From the NCBI RefSeq assembly GCF_000313135.1, contig NW_004457586.1, positions 65,756 through 129,755 on the forward strand: DNA of 64,000 nucleotides. Reading direction: 5' to 3'. The notes under the pieces are model-generated. The model was not told the origin of the DNA. It did not search any database and saw only the letters and a list, made by a program, of their open reading frames with translations. Shown here piece by piece: positions 11,047 through 20,970 of the stretch. The stretch comes from Acanthamoeba castellanii str. Neff. Lineage: Eukaryota > Discosea > Longamoebia > Acanthamoebidae. Within the stretch, counting starts at the first letter, position 1, and each line of letters starts with the position of its first letter. The translations under genes and the position numbers were made by a program.

Positions 11047-12003
11047 ATGGGCCTTACTTCTTCCAAGCCTCCTCCTTTCACCATACCAGTACAAGCCAAT
11101 AAGTTTGGAAGCATGAAGGAACCTGCACCACACTTACACTCTTCCCACCCCTGACTCAGGTGGCCAAGATAGGAGAGTACAAGGTGGTGAAGCCTATGGG
11201 GTAGGGAGCATTCAGGCAGGTGATCATGTAGAAAATGCAAGCAGACAAGAGTTCACCCTGAAACAAATCAACTGTGGCTCCCTTGATAGCACCCCCCAAG
11301 CCCTGATGGAGGTATGCTCTTGCTCTCCACCGCACTTCATTATGGCTGACTTGATGTTCTTCTCATGCTTCAGGCCACCTTGCTGAAGCAACTGAGCCAC
11401 CCAGCCATTGTCAAGTTCTACAAAATCAAAACCTATGAGCACCAGGGTCGCTCCACCACCATTATTGTGATGGAGCTCATCAAAGGCATCAGCCTGGAAA
11501 CCTTTCTGCAACATGCCCCTCAGTCAACTTGCAGGTGCAGCCCTAGTAATTTTTCCTACTTTTGTTCTTGTTGCATGGGAGGTGAACCAATTTTACTTCT
11601 GTCCCCCCCCCTCCAGCTTGTCATGACATGGTTCATCATGTTGCTGGAAGGTCTACAGTACATGCACTCCAAGAAGATTGTGCACTGTGACCTGAAGCCC
11701 ACCAACATCATAATAACCAAAGATGGTGGCCTCAAGATTAGTATGAGCTCCACACACCAGCACTGGTCTGCCAATTGGTTGCTGGCTAAAGACTAAATTG
11801 TCAACTCCATGGCTGCAGTGGACTTGGGCATCTCACAATTCATGACCCAGGACTACCTCCACACAACTTGCAGGTGAGACCACCACACCTATAAAATTTC
11901 TGTGGCTCACACTTTTGTGTGATCAGGAACACCCAAGTACATGGCGCCAGAGATGCTCACCCAACAATGTACTCACGCCATCCCTGGCCCAGGCCTGATC
12001 AAC
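11047..12003 (+). pseudogene. Serine/threonine protein kinase, broken by stops
   Basis: Kinase landmarks are visible in order: a possible myristoylated start MGLTSSKPPPFTIP (11047), a glycine-loop remnant GEYKVVKPMG followed by a stop, and LLKQLSHPAIVKFYKI (helix C). Then come IVMELIKGISLETFL (hinge), IVHCDLKPTNIIIT (catalytic loop, HCD in place of HRD), VDLGISQF (DLG) and GTPKYMAPEML (activation segment end). At least four in-frame stops (TAG, TAG, TGA, TGA) fall between the glycine loop and helix C, around 11201-11307, and the catalytic lysine is not recognisable. Intron-like GT-AG separations are retained, so it is a decayed duplicate gene, not a processed copy. Both TGA stops are explained by CGA-to-TGA change. 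It lies wholly within the CpG-depleted block. Confidence 0.8.
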
Positions 12004-12080
12004 AGTGAGTTGTGTGCTTACTCTAGGGGCAAGGTATGATGTGAGGGTGGGTGTTAGGAATGAAATTGTACCTCAAGGGA

Positions 12081-12192
12081 GCAACAAAGCAACAACAAAG
12101 CAACAACAAAGCAACAACAAAGCAGCAACAAAGCAGCAACAAAGCAACAACAAAGCAACAACAAAGCAACAACAAAGCAACAACAAAGCAGC
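12081..12192. repeat. 11-bp minisatellite (gcaacaacaaa)n
   Basis: About ten tandem copies of an 11-nt unit, gcaacaacaaa, with two adjacent copies carrying a->g (gcagcaacaaa). Because 11 is not a multiple of 3, the array has no stop in several frames on both strands and yields Gln/Asn/Thr/Lys- or Leu/Cys-rich pseudo-proteins. It sits just downstream of the kinase remnant, probably in former intron. Confidence 0.92.
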
Positions 12193-12912
12193 TCAACTTC
12201 TTGTTTGGCAATGGCCTTTTGCACCACTGTGATACATTGGGTTAGTCTGTGGGCCACTGGGTGCCAGAGAAGAAATCAAGGCACCTCCTATCTAACATGG
12301 AGAATGATCATCTAAGCACTGCTGTTGGGGTGTTCAACTCATGCAGGAGGGGTTATCACAGTGATGATGGCAAAGTGTACACCAACAGCAAGGAAATGTT
12401 TGGTCCACCTTATTCCATCAGCAACACCAATGGGTGCAGGATCACACACAGCAGCTCAGTGTACTACACCATCAACAGCTTCTATCTTGGTACCCTTTCC
12501 CTCAGGTCTCATAGCTGGCCAGCTGGCTTACAACAGTCCATTGCTTTGCAGGGGTGGCCTTCAATATGGTGCTTGTCACTATGAGAAGAAATCCACAACT
12601 CAATGCAACACCTTCTTCATTCCGCCCAGATCCTTGCTGGCTTGTATGAGGGGGTGCCACTTCAACTTAGTACATGATTCATGTGCCTCATGTAAGTTGT
12701 GGTGCCACCAAACTCTAATCAGTGTGTGAACAGACCCACACACATTGTCATTGTTGATGCTGGGAACCAACGGAGCCAGCAAGTATACACCCCTGTTGCT
12801 TCAAGTATTCACCCAGGTGGTCCCATGACTTGCAAGTGCACATCCTGTTCGCTCTGCCTCAGAGCTGCATGTCCCTCCACACCACAAGCTTCATTCAGGA
12901 TGCGCTTATCTA
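12193..12912. other. Rest of CpG-poor block, no clear gene
   Basis: About 700 bases with short interrupted plus-strand frames and no domain I can name. It may be the decayed 3' half of the kinase gene, since the next exon downstream begins with a sequence resembling the end of a kinase domain (see 12913-13868). Nothing else is seen. Confidence 0.4.
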
Positions 12913-13868
12913 ATGAGGAACCTTTCAATAGATCCTGAGGAGGCCAAGGAGTTGCTTGACACTCACGCGGCTCATCTCAACCATTCAGCTTCCGGTACGG
13001 TGAAGAGGCTTGTGTATCTTATCAAAGGTATCGCCCAGAGCCCGCCATCAGCCGCGACCAGCAACGATTTAAGTGATCTGTTGCTGTCGTCGAACAGAGA
13101 ACAGGGCCAGCGCGTTGGTGTTTGATGTCGCACCAGCACAAGCTGCTGAGCAATTGCCCGCTTCTTCTGCATCGGCCACACTCAGCCCAGGCCCCCGCCC
13201 ACGGGCTCCTTCTCTGGGCACGCATCGCGACGCCCCAACCACCCCCACTACGCCCATCCCAACGGCCCTGCCAACTACCCCGCCGCAAGCACAGGATCAC
13301 GGCATCATCGCCCCTAAACCAACCATTAGGTCAGGACCGGGCTGGCCACTCATGTCAGCCATCCAACGACTCGAATCAAACGGGCCGGAAGAGCCTGCCG
13401 CGCTCCCGCAAGAGCCAGCGTTCAGCAGGGAGGACCTGCAGTCGGCAGTGGCAGCGCATCTACGCGACTCGGGGCGGCTGGCGTCCATCATCGCCAACTC
13501 GACGACATCGCGTTCCGTGTCGCAGTCGCAGGTGATGACGACCATGTCGAAACGGTTGGTTCCGGTCACAGGCTGGACCGCGGCAAACCCGGAGGATCGT
13601 AGGGAGCTGGTGCTGGAGGACCGCACCATGCAAGCGCTCCAGGACGAGTTCGCGATCGTTTTCGAGGACTTGTTGACGGACTCCAAGACCGTTAAGGTGC
13701 GATGCTAGTGTCACACCACTTCCGGTCACTCTCCATTCACCCTAGGTCCTCCTTCTCCGCCTACAGGTCGTAGAAAAGGTCACCGCCAAGGGACGCACTA
13801 AGATTGCCAACGACAGAAGCGTGGCGGTACTGCAAAGCGGCGACGAGCTGTGCTTCCACCTTGCCTAG
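12913..13868 (+). CDS. Hypothetical protein, possible surviving 3' part of the kinase gene
   Basis: The first supported exon has SIDPEEAKELLDTHAAHLN, faintly like the DPxxRPTAxELLxHPF end of protein kinases. A Pro/Thr/Ala-rich linker follows (about 13180-13330). A globular-looking region comes next (FSREDLQSAVAAHLRDSG, then LVLEDRTMQALQDEFAIVFE). The last intron (donor after SKTVK, acceptor before VVEKVTAKGRTK) joins in phase 0, and the protein ends SGDELCFHLA at TAG 13866-13868. CpG content here is normal. Either this is an independent gene starting at ATG 12913, or it is the C-terminal part of the upstream kinase. I recognise no family. The joint between the first and second exons is unresolved. 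Confidence 0.5.
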
Positions 13869-14250
13869 AGATTTCCGGTGCCACAGCGACAGACCCCCAT
13901 TGCGTAAGTCGGACTAACGACCAGAATGACAATAAACTTTTAATCGGCCTCAGTGCACGAGCGCCTACGGCGAGCACCTTTGGCGGCGTGGCGGGCTCAC
14001 TGCAGGTCGTGTATATTTACCAACTTTTATCGCTTGGGTGAAGAAACCTACCACGCCTTCCTTTGCCGCGCGCATGGCTTATTTTGCGTCGTAGTGCTGG
14101 GCGTGACGTGTCAACTGCCCCAGTTTGGGTCGCCGGGAGCGTTCAGTGCAGTTGGAAAAGGCAACCAGAACGCGAATCAGGGGGGTAGAGGGGGGGGGGG
14201 CAGCATGGGCATAACCCCAAACCGAGAGAGTCAAACCTCAACAGAAGAAG
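13869..14250. other. Intergenic region with G11 run
   Basis: This holds the 3' flank of the preceding gene and the presumed promoter of the next. An uninterrupted G11 run lies at 14190-14200, about 50 bases before the next ATG. There is no clear TATA element and no RNA gene seen. Confidence 0.5.
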
Positions 14251-15375
14251 ATGGTGGACAAAAAAGTAAAGATTGGGGCGGCGGCGCTGGTGATCTTTGT
14301 GTTCCTGGCCTGCGCGCTTACGCTTACAGTCGTACTGAGCGTCGTGCTGACCCGAGACTCGTCTTCATCTTCTTCGGGCTCGACCACCACCTATACGGCG
14401 ACCGCGTCCGCGGGCGACTTTGTCACCATCACCGTCAACCGCGCCTCGCGCTACATCGACTACTCCAACTCGAAGAGCGGCCGAGCCGGCCGGTTCACCT
14501 ACACGGTCAACGCTGACGGCAGCTACGACATCAACGACGCCGACGGGGACCTTGTGCGCGCCGTCGAGCTGCCCAACTATGGCATCCTCCTCCAGATCAA
14601 CAAGGGCGGCGCGACCGCCAACGTCAAGTGCCTCGTGACCGGCATGACCAAGTCCACCATCTCGCGAGCGAGCCTTCAGGGCAAGGCCTACAACTTCTTC
14701 CAGTTCCGCACCACTTCGGGCGGGCTCGAGGTGGGCAGCATCGTGTTCGGGGCCACCGGCCAGCAGCTGTCTCACTCCTCGTGGTGGCCCTACGGGGCCT
14801 TCAACGGCGAGACCGGCTTCAACGAGGCCTCCGACCTCAGCCTGACCAATGCCACCTTCGCCGCCGACGGCAGCTACATGCACGTCTTGCTCGAGGATGA
14901 GAACCTCTACATTTTTGCCAGCGGGACACGGCTGGCGATCGATCTGCCAGCCGGCTCGCTGATGGCCATGCGCGAGTCGTCCAGCGCGAGCTTCGACACC
15001 ACGTCCTTCCCGGGCACCTACACGACCCTGATCTACAGGAAGACCAACGCCCACTCTCAGCCGGGCAACACCGAGAGCGGCGACATCGTGTTGGACAAGG
15101 CCCAGGTGGAGGTGACGGCTGCGGCCGGCGTGACGGTCACGTCGCTCACCACGTCGACGGTACTGTTCACGGGCACGCTGAGCGCCCTGTCGTCGGACTC
15201 CTCTGTATTTGGACCCGGCAAGCTGACGGCCGAGTGCCGCGGCGTGTTCATCGCGCGAAGCGGCGACACGGCCTTCGTGATGTCCTTCACCGACCGGAGC
15301 GTCTACATGAGCAGCTTCACCCCGCTCGAGGACAGCGCCTACAACTACTTCAACGGTGCTGGCATCATCATCTAA
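14251..15375 (+). CDS. Single-exon membrane-anchored or secreted protein, unknown function
   Basis: A 374-residue frame with no introns, unusual for this window. Residues 1-6 are basic (MVDKKVK), residues 9-33 form one hydrophobic segment (ALVIFVFLACALTLTVVLSV), and a Ser-rich spacer (residues 36-43) and a Thr-rich spacer follow. This suits a type II signal anchor or an uncleaved signal. The rest is beta-rich (alternating VTITV, FTYTVN, TVLFTGTLSAL) with many small residues, as in extracellular beta-sandwich proteins. I know of no matching family. The codon composition is strongly GC3-rich like its neighbours, so it is expressed-looking and not recently acquired. Confidence 0.85.
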   Translation: MVDKKVKIGAAALVIFVFLACALTLTVVLSVVLTRDSSSSSSGSTTTYTATASAGDFVTITVNRASRYIDYSNSKSGRAGRFTYTVNADGSYDINDADGDLVRAVELPNYGILLQINKGGATANVKCLVTGMTKSTISRASLQGKAYNFFQFRTTSGGLEVGSIVFGATGQQLSHSSWWPYGAFNGETGFNEASDLSLTNATFAADGSYMHVLLEDENLYIFASGTRLAIDLPAGSLMAMRESSSASFDTTSFPGTYTTLIYRKTNAHSQPGNTESGDIVLDKAQVEVTAAAGVTVTSLTTSTVLFTGTLSALSSDSSVFGPGKLTAECRGVFIARSGDTAFVMSFTDRSVYMSSFTPLEDSAYNYFNGAGIII

Positions 15376-15845
15376 ACAAATAAACCCTCTTCAGCGCGTG
15401 TCCTCTGATTCTCTCTTCCTTGTCCCACAATTTAGTGGAGAGGGTCGGAGGTTCAAGAAGACGGTGCCGAGGAAGAAGAAGGTTTCTTATATATAACCGA
15501 CCCCATCGGATTACACTCCCCTCCTGAACAACAAGATCGGGAACGCGAGCTGACGACCGATGGTAGAAGACGCCAAAGGCCCGTTTTTCCCCAGAGCCGA
15601 AAGCTCACCTTTCCTTTTGGCTGTGGCGACGAACTGGCCACATCCCCCCAAAAGCTTGCTTCACACTCCAAGAAGGACAACGAGAGCATCATCAATCACG
15701 ACTTGTGGGACAACAACTCGACTTGCCTTGGTTGGTTCCATCATGCACGCCGCATCAAAGATGGCGGTTACATGACGAAAGGAAGGGGGAAGAGGAGAGA
15801 ATAAATAGTGTGGTGAATGACTGGGTGTCACCTGTGCGGGGGCGT
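15376..15845. other. Convergent intergenic region
   Basis: This separates the stop of the single-exon gene and the stop of the LD-carboxypeptidase gene, so both 3' UTRs should lie here. The plus strand has aaataaacc right after the first stop and gagaataaatag near 15800, either of which could serve as polyadenylation-signal-like sequence. Short open frames on both strands are not protein-like. Confidence 0.5.
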
Positions 15846-17646
15846 CTAGAGCCGAACTGCGCTCTCCAGCATCTGGATGGTACCAGAAGCAGAGTCAATC
15901 TCCACCTCGAGCCCGATCGGAAGCGTGTACTGGGCATCGAGATCATGGCCTGTAATAAGGTGGTGAAGAAGACGTCAGGTCCGATGAGAGCGAACGTTCA
16001 CACGTTCCCGCCACACGACATACCAAACATAGCGCCGGTGAAGGCGGGAATGCCCAGAGGCTTGATCTTCTGGTCGATGATGAGGTCCAGCGGGAGGGTG
16101 CGGTTCTTGTTCGAGGCCTCGCAGTTCGTACACCTGTGCGGGATGGACAGATCAGTACACCCCCCCTCTGCATTTCACCGAGCCCCATGGCCGAGCGCAC
16201 CTTCCGAACACGAAGCCGGAGATGACCTTGAGGTAGCCCGCCAGCTNNNNNNNNNNNNNNNNNNNNNNNNNNNNNNNNNNNNNNNNNNNNNNNNNNNNNN
16301 NNNNNNNNNNNNNNNNNNNNNNNNNNNNNNNNNNNNNNNNNNNNNNNNNNNNNNNNNNNNNNNNNNNNNNNNNNNNNNNNNNNNNNNNNNNNNNNNNNNN
16401 NNNNNNNNNNNNNNNNNNNNNNNNNNNNNNNNNNNNNNNNNNNNNNNNNNNNNNNNNNNNNNNNNNNNNNNNNNNNNNNNNNNNNNNNNNNGACCCGATC
16501 ATGGCACTGAACACGGACAGGTTGCCTCCCACCAACTTTCCTCGCGCACGGCCTGTGGTGGGGATCGGTCAGCCACGGCTGTCGGGTGGTAATCGGTCTA
16601 TCTATGAGGAGAGCTACGGTACCGGAGGTGATGGTTCGGATGGGCACGTTGTCGGTATTGGTGAGACGAAGCGGGGCGGCCTGCTGCACCATTTGGTGAA
16701 CGACCTTGCCCGACACACCGTCACCCTTGCTCCACCACTGATCCAGTCCCATCGGCCTGTACCATGGCACCACACAGCACAACACAGCACAACGCAACGC
16801 AATGCAACGATAGATGCACACGCGTGGCTCGGTTGGGCGTGGCACACAGTGGCGCAGTGGCAAGAGCAAAGGCCAGTGTGTACCCGTGGAAGGTCACGAG
16901 GCCGGTCTTGGTGTGAATGGCGTTGAGAAGACCCGTGAGGTCGCTGTAGCCCATGATCACCTTGGGGTTGCGTGCAATCACTTCGTAGTCCAGCTGTGCA
17001 CATTTTTCTTCCCTTTAGAACCCGACCGCGCCCACCACCTAGCCCAATCAGTGTGTCGAGCCCGGGCTCCGTACCATGTCGATGAAGCGGTTGCAGCCCC
17101 AGCCTCCTCGGTTGGCAACGATCATCTTCACGCTCGGGTCTTTGAACATCGCCATCACGTCGTCGGCTCGCTCTGCAGTGGCGTCGGTTGGCTTCGTGGT
17201 TGGGGGGGGGGAAGACGAAGACGAAGACAAGGCGAAAAGAGAGAAAGAGAGAAGGAGGGATGTGTACGTACGTTGGTCAGTCCCGGCCAAGTAGCCGTAC
17301 TCTTCGAAGCAGTGCGGGGCAAACTTGGACTTGAGGCCCAGCGGAGAGACCGTCTGGTTGATGTGCTCCGGATAGGTCTTCGGCGTCCAAGATGTGTAAT
17401 AGATGGGACTCGCTGCCAATTCAACCAATCCGAATCGTCATAGATGACAAGCCAAGAATCGTGAGAGGCGCTTAATCTCGTGGCTCTTGCCCCCCCCCGA
17501 GGGTCCTTACCTGGAGAGATGAAGCCAACAGTGTCTCCCGGCTTTACCACCGGTGCGAGGAACGGTGCCGCGGCAGCGCTCATCGTCGCCTCCATGCCTA
17601 CGATGAAGACCACCAGCAACAACACACAAGAGCCGAGACGTGCCAT
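15846..17646 (-). CDS. Secreted LD-carboxypeptidase (peptidase family S66)
   Basis: The start ATG at 17644-17646 begins a signal peptide (MARLGSCVLLLVVFIVGMEA). It is followed by the family N-terminus VVKPGDTVGFISPG. Later exons carry MIVANRGGWGCNRFID, the nucleophile motif VIMGYSDLTGLLNAI, GLVTFHG and GGNLSVFSAMIG. After the sequence gap the C-terminal exons include KPLGIPAFTG and, joined across an intron, FGHDLDAQYTLPIG, which supplies the catalytic His. S66 enzymes (LdcA, MccF) cleave the L,D-bond of murein tetrapeptides or related amides using a Ser-Glu-His triad. A eukaryote that digests bacteria could use a secreted or phagosomal form on peptidoglycan, but that role is inferred. Part of the middle is hidden by Ns. 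Confidence 0.85.
16247..16491. other. Assembly gap (245 Ns)
   Basis: A run of N inside the LD-carboxypeptidase gene. It falls between the exon encoding GGNLSVFSAMIG and the exon near GYLKVISGFVFG, where the catalytic Glu would be expected. It is probably a scaffold gap, possibly with estimated length. Confidence 0.99.
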
Positions 17647-17834
17647 CGCGTGTTCTTCTCCGTTTCTGTCGCGGCCTTGCAGAAGCAATTTATTGCCCTC
17701 CCCCCCGGTGAGACGGCTGCGGAGGAGAACGCGCAAGCGATCGCGTTGTCTTGTCGCACACACACGCGCAACGTGATGAAGTTGGCCGACGCAACAGTTT
17801 GCTTTCCTCGTGCGCACTGTGAGCCTCACGCTCT

Positions 17835-19816
17835 TCAGGGTTCGATTTCGCCGAGGTAGATCTTCTTGTCCGAGCTGCAGGAGGCGATGATAGGCTCGTC
17901 GGGGTGGAACGCGACTTCGTTCACGGTTCCTGAAGAGGGCGAGAAAACAAACGGTCGATTATGGTGAGGGCAAAGGGCGCAATGGGAGGGAAAGAGGGGG
18001 GAGAGGAGAGAGAGAAGAGAGAGAGCTGTGTAGTACACACCTGTGTGTCCTGGAAGCTTGTAGATCACCTGCCTTGTCACGCTGTCCCAAATATACACAA
18101 GTCTGCGCACACGACACGCACGCGGTAAGAGGCGGAGCGGAAAGGGAGGCTTTGGTGCCAACGAACCTGTCAGCAGAACCAGCAGACACTCTGCTGCCAT
18201 CAGGCGACCAGTTCACCTTCAGCAGATTTTGGTCGAATCCGTGCTGAATGCAAGAGGCGATGGGGAGAGGAATGAGTGAGTGAGAACAACCACGTGATAG
18301 GTGCCAAAGGCAAACGTGACGTGGAGAGGCGTACCACAGCTCCTGTGAACACCTTGGTGAGGCGGTTGTCGCCGGGAATGTAGGGGCGCATGTCATGCAC
18401 GTGCAACGAGTTGTCCTGCGCAATAGGGAGGGAAAGCGGTTAGAAGCAGCTATTACATCGTTGATCGTCGGGTGATGGTTTGAAGCCTACCATGGCGTTC
18501 GAAAGCAGGAAGTTGCCATCGGGGCTTAGCTGTATCGAGGTGATGATGTCCTTGTGCGAGTTGACGCTGAACGCCAGATCGTCCCTGCGAAGATCCCACA
18601 CCTGCACAGAAGATGTCAGAGCGCGGTATCCCTGGAGACTCGTGTGTCTTTGTAGGTGAGGTACTTACGTGGACTGTGCCGTCGATGCCGCCGAAATAGA
18701 CCTGGTCGTTGTTGTGCGAGATGGCGACAGAGGTGACCTGGTATTTGTGGTTGAAGGTCTGTGCGCTCCTCTTCCTACGCAGGTCCCAAAGCTACGCGTG
18801 CGGTGGGAAGGCGTCGAGAAAGTGACGATCAGTCTAAAGCGTTAAAGCGAGCACGGCCAAGTCCATGACCACGCTGTGGGACGAGGGTTGAGACAATTCT
18901 GTATGGCGGGCGGTACCTTGACGGCCTTGTCGTCCGAGCCACTCACGAGCAGGTTGCCCTTCTTCGACGGACAACAGCTGTTGACGAACGACGTGTGTTC
19001 GTTGAGCTTCTTTACTCGCACGCCCACCACGGTGTCCCACGCCATCACAGTCTTGTCCGCCGAGGCAGAGAACAGCCGCCTGGGATGCAAACAGGTAAGT
19101 TCAACGAGTGAAGAAGAAACCACGTGAACGGAGGTGGACAGAAGAGCAAACAGAAGCAACACGCACTCTCCATCAGTGCTCCAGTGGATCTCCTGGACGG
19201 CGTTCTTGTGACCATCGAAGACATGGTAGTTGGCGCATTCCTCCTGGACCTGCCACAGGACTATGACAGTAGGACCACCGTACAGGGCGACGGTCAGCTA
19301 ATGGCGTTGAGGAAAGGCAATGGCTGGCACGAGCGTGAAGGCCGCCACAGGACACTAAAGGTTGCCCAACAACATACTGCAAAAGGGCAGAGACCGCAAG
19401 AGGTCGCCTACGTACAAATCCTCTTGTCGAAACCAGCCGAAGCAAGAGACTTGCCCGAGGGGTCGAACTTGCAGGTGTACACCTCGGCTTGGTGGCCCTC
19501 CAACACCACAATGGGGGCGATGAGGCTAGATGTGCGGGGAACGCCCTGTGCAGCATTGCCAGACACCGCATAATGGGGGGGGGGAGCTTTAGATTTACAA
19601 GCTCAGGCCGGCAAGAAATGCTGAGGGAGAGGCGCCATACCGCGGCTATAAGCTCTCGTCCCTTGATTTCATCAGTCTTAGGTCTTTTCACCACCAATGC
19701 CTTGGAATCTAGAATGGAGAAAAATTGAGCAACTGCAGAGATATGCACATCCTAAAGCACCGTTGAACGTAAGCCCTTATACCTGTGGTGTTGCTTTCGA
19801 ACTTCCTCTTTTCCAT
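17835..19816 (-). CDS. SNRNP40: U5 snRNP 40-kDa WD40 protein
   Basis: The start exon is MEKRKFESNTT (ATG 19814-19816). It joins in phase to DSKALVVKRPKTDEIKGREL and then VPRTSSLIAPIVVLEGHQAE. Seven WD repeats follow over short exons, e.g. SLASAGFDKRI, RLFSASADKTVMAWDT, HTSFVNSCCPSKKGNLLVSG, NFLLSNAMDNSLHVHDMRP, LLKVNWSPDGSRVSAGSADR and VNEVAFHPDEPIIASCSSDK. The phrases PRTSSL.API, HTSFVNSC, LLSNAMDN and VNEVAFHPDEPII are diagnostic of SNRNP40/Prp8-binding protein. It is a nuclear component of the U5 snRNP that contacts Prp8. It is transcribed divergently from the NOPCHAP1-like gene. Confidence 0.93.
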
Positions 19817-19978
19817 GTTCTTATATCTCAGTGTAGATGGCAGATGAAAGATCGAAGGGACGAATTCGCTGCCTGGGGGCTGCCACTTTTTTCCTGCCGG
19901 GCAGCTGTTGCGGAGAAAGAACGGAAAAATATTAAATTCAACAACGAAATCATCAAACCCCCAACCACACGAACACAA
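19817..19978. promoter_or_regulatory. Bidirectional promoter, SNRNP40 / NOPCHAP1-like
   Basis: Only 162 bases separate the two start codons on opposite strands, so both promoters must lie here or overlap the first exons. AT-rich DNA (aaaaatattaaattcaac) sits just upstream of the plus-strand ATG. I see no clear TATA box. Both flanking genes serve RNP assembly. Confidence 0.6.
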
Positions 19979-20704
19979 ATGGAAGGTGGCAACAACGGAC
20001 CCACTTCAAAAGAACTTTTGTTCTGCAGTGGAGACGAAGGTAGGTGAATGGAGGATTTTCCGCGATTTTTCAATCTTCTGTTCCTTACAATCCGATCTTC
20101 TTCCAGAATCGAAGCTCTTCGTTGCTGATGGAAAGGACAGAGTAAACCCGAAGCCACCACAGATCTCCCGACTCCCACCGAGTGCATGTATGATATTCTT
20201 TGTTTGGCGTGCAGCCGCTCTCGTTCGTGTTTGGCTGACTGTCCCACGCGCGCTCAGTGCTGGCACAGGCACGCTCCTTCTTGCCGATGCTCGCAGCGGC
20301 CAATGCCAAGCTGGAACAGACGCTGGCAGAGAACCCTGGTAGCCTTGACATCGAAAACGTCGAAGAGGGCAAGCCCTACGTAGAGATGGCACGTTGCTCT
20401 CACCTCACTACACGGCAAAGCGCCAGCGTTGCTGCATTCGCTAACTGAATCGCGCTGGTCGTGCTGACGTGTGCAGGACCTGGCCATGATTGGAGAGAAG
20501 AAGGATGGCGAGTCCAGCGACAGTGAGGATGACAGCGACGACGATGATGATTCCAAATCGGAGAGCAACGAGGAGGCCAACGAAGAGGAGGAAGCGGGCG
20601 AGAAGGAGGAGGAGACCACCAAGGCACCAGCACAGCGAAGGAAGCCAATCGAGGAGATTGGAGGCGAAGAAGAAGAGCAAGGCGAGAAGGAGATGGAAGA
20701 GTAA
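19979..20704 (+). CDS. NOPCHAP1: NOP protein chaperone 1-like (C12orf45 homologue)
   Basis: Exon 1 encodes MEGGNNGPTSKELLFCSGDE, matching the conserved SKELL start of NOPCHAP1. A central exon has LAQARSFLPMLAAANAKLEQ followed by LDIENVEEGKPYVEMDLAMI, which parallels the vertebrate core (Q..FLPQMA.AN.KL...FNIENI...V.QMD.A). The C-terminal third is an acidic Ser/Glu/Asp tail ending EKEMEE at TAA 20702-20704. The family links NOP58 to the RUVBL1/2-R2TP machinery during box C/D snoRNP assembly. Three introns with GT-AG ends are inferred. Identification is by motif order; length and acidic tail fit the family. Confidence 0.75.
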
Positions 20705-20970
20705 GAGAGATACCCACACCACTTCCAGTCTCGCTGCACCACTTTGATTTTCTTCTTTAATTTCTCTGTATTTTTTGTAGCGGGTTTTTCGCGCTTTGTT
20801 GGCGGCACCTTCGTTTGGATTTCCGTCTCCACTAGCCCACCTTTCCCACACATCTTGCTCGTGGGAAACCTTGGTGGCATGACCCCCTATCTTTCGTCTT
20901 GGACGAGCACGAGAGAGACAGAAAGCAAACCCACAGATCAATTCAACCATTCAATTAATTCAATAGAAAG

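Larger units (their letters stand above)
10910..12900. other. CpG-depleted block
   Basis: By my reading only 7 CpG dinucleotides occur between 10921 and 12900, while flanking DNA typically has 4-8 per 60 bases. TpG and CpA are correspondingly frequent, and C and G are not themselves rare. The block holds the kinase pseudogene and the 11-bp minisatellite and ends near 12950, where normal CpG density resumes. The pattern is what cytosine methylation followed by deamination leaves behind. Confidence 0.85.

Noticed and set aside
12005..12257. Gln/Asn/Lys-rich and Leu/Cys-rich ORFs on both strands
   Set aside because: They are products of the 11-bp minisatellite, open in several frames by repetition alone.
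14365..15054. Minus-strand 229-codon frame opposite the single-exon gene
   Set aside because: Low-complexity Val/Gly/Arg shadow of the plus-strand gene that has a signal anchor and coherent sequence.
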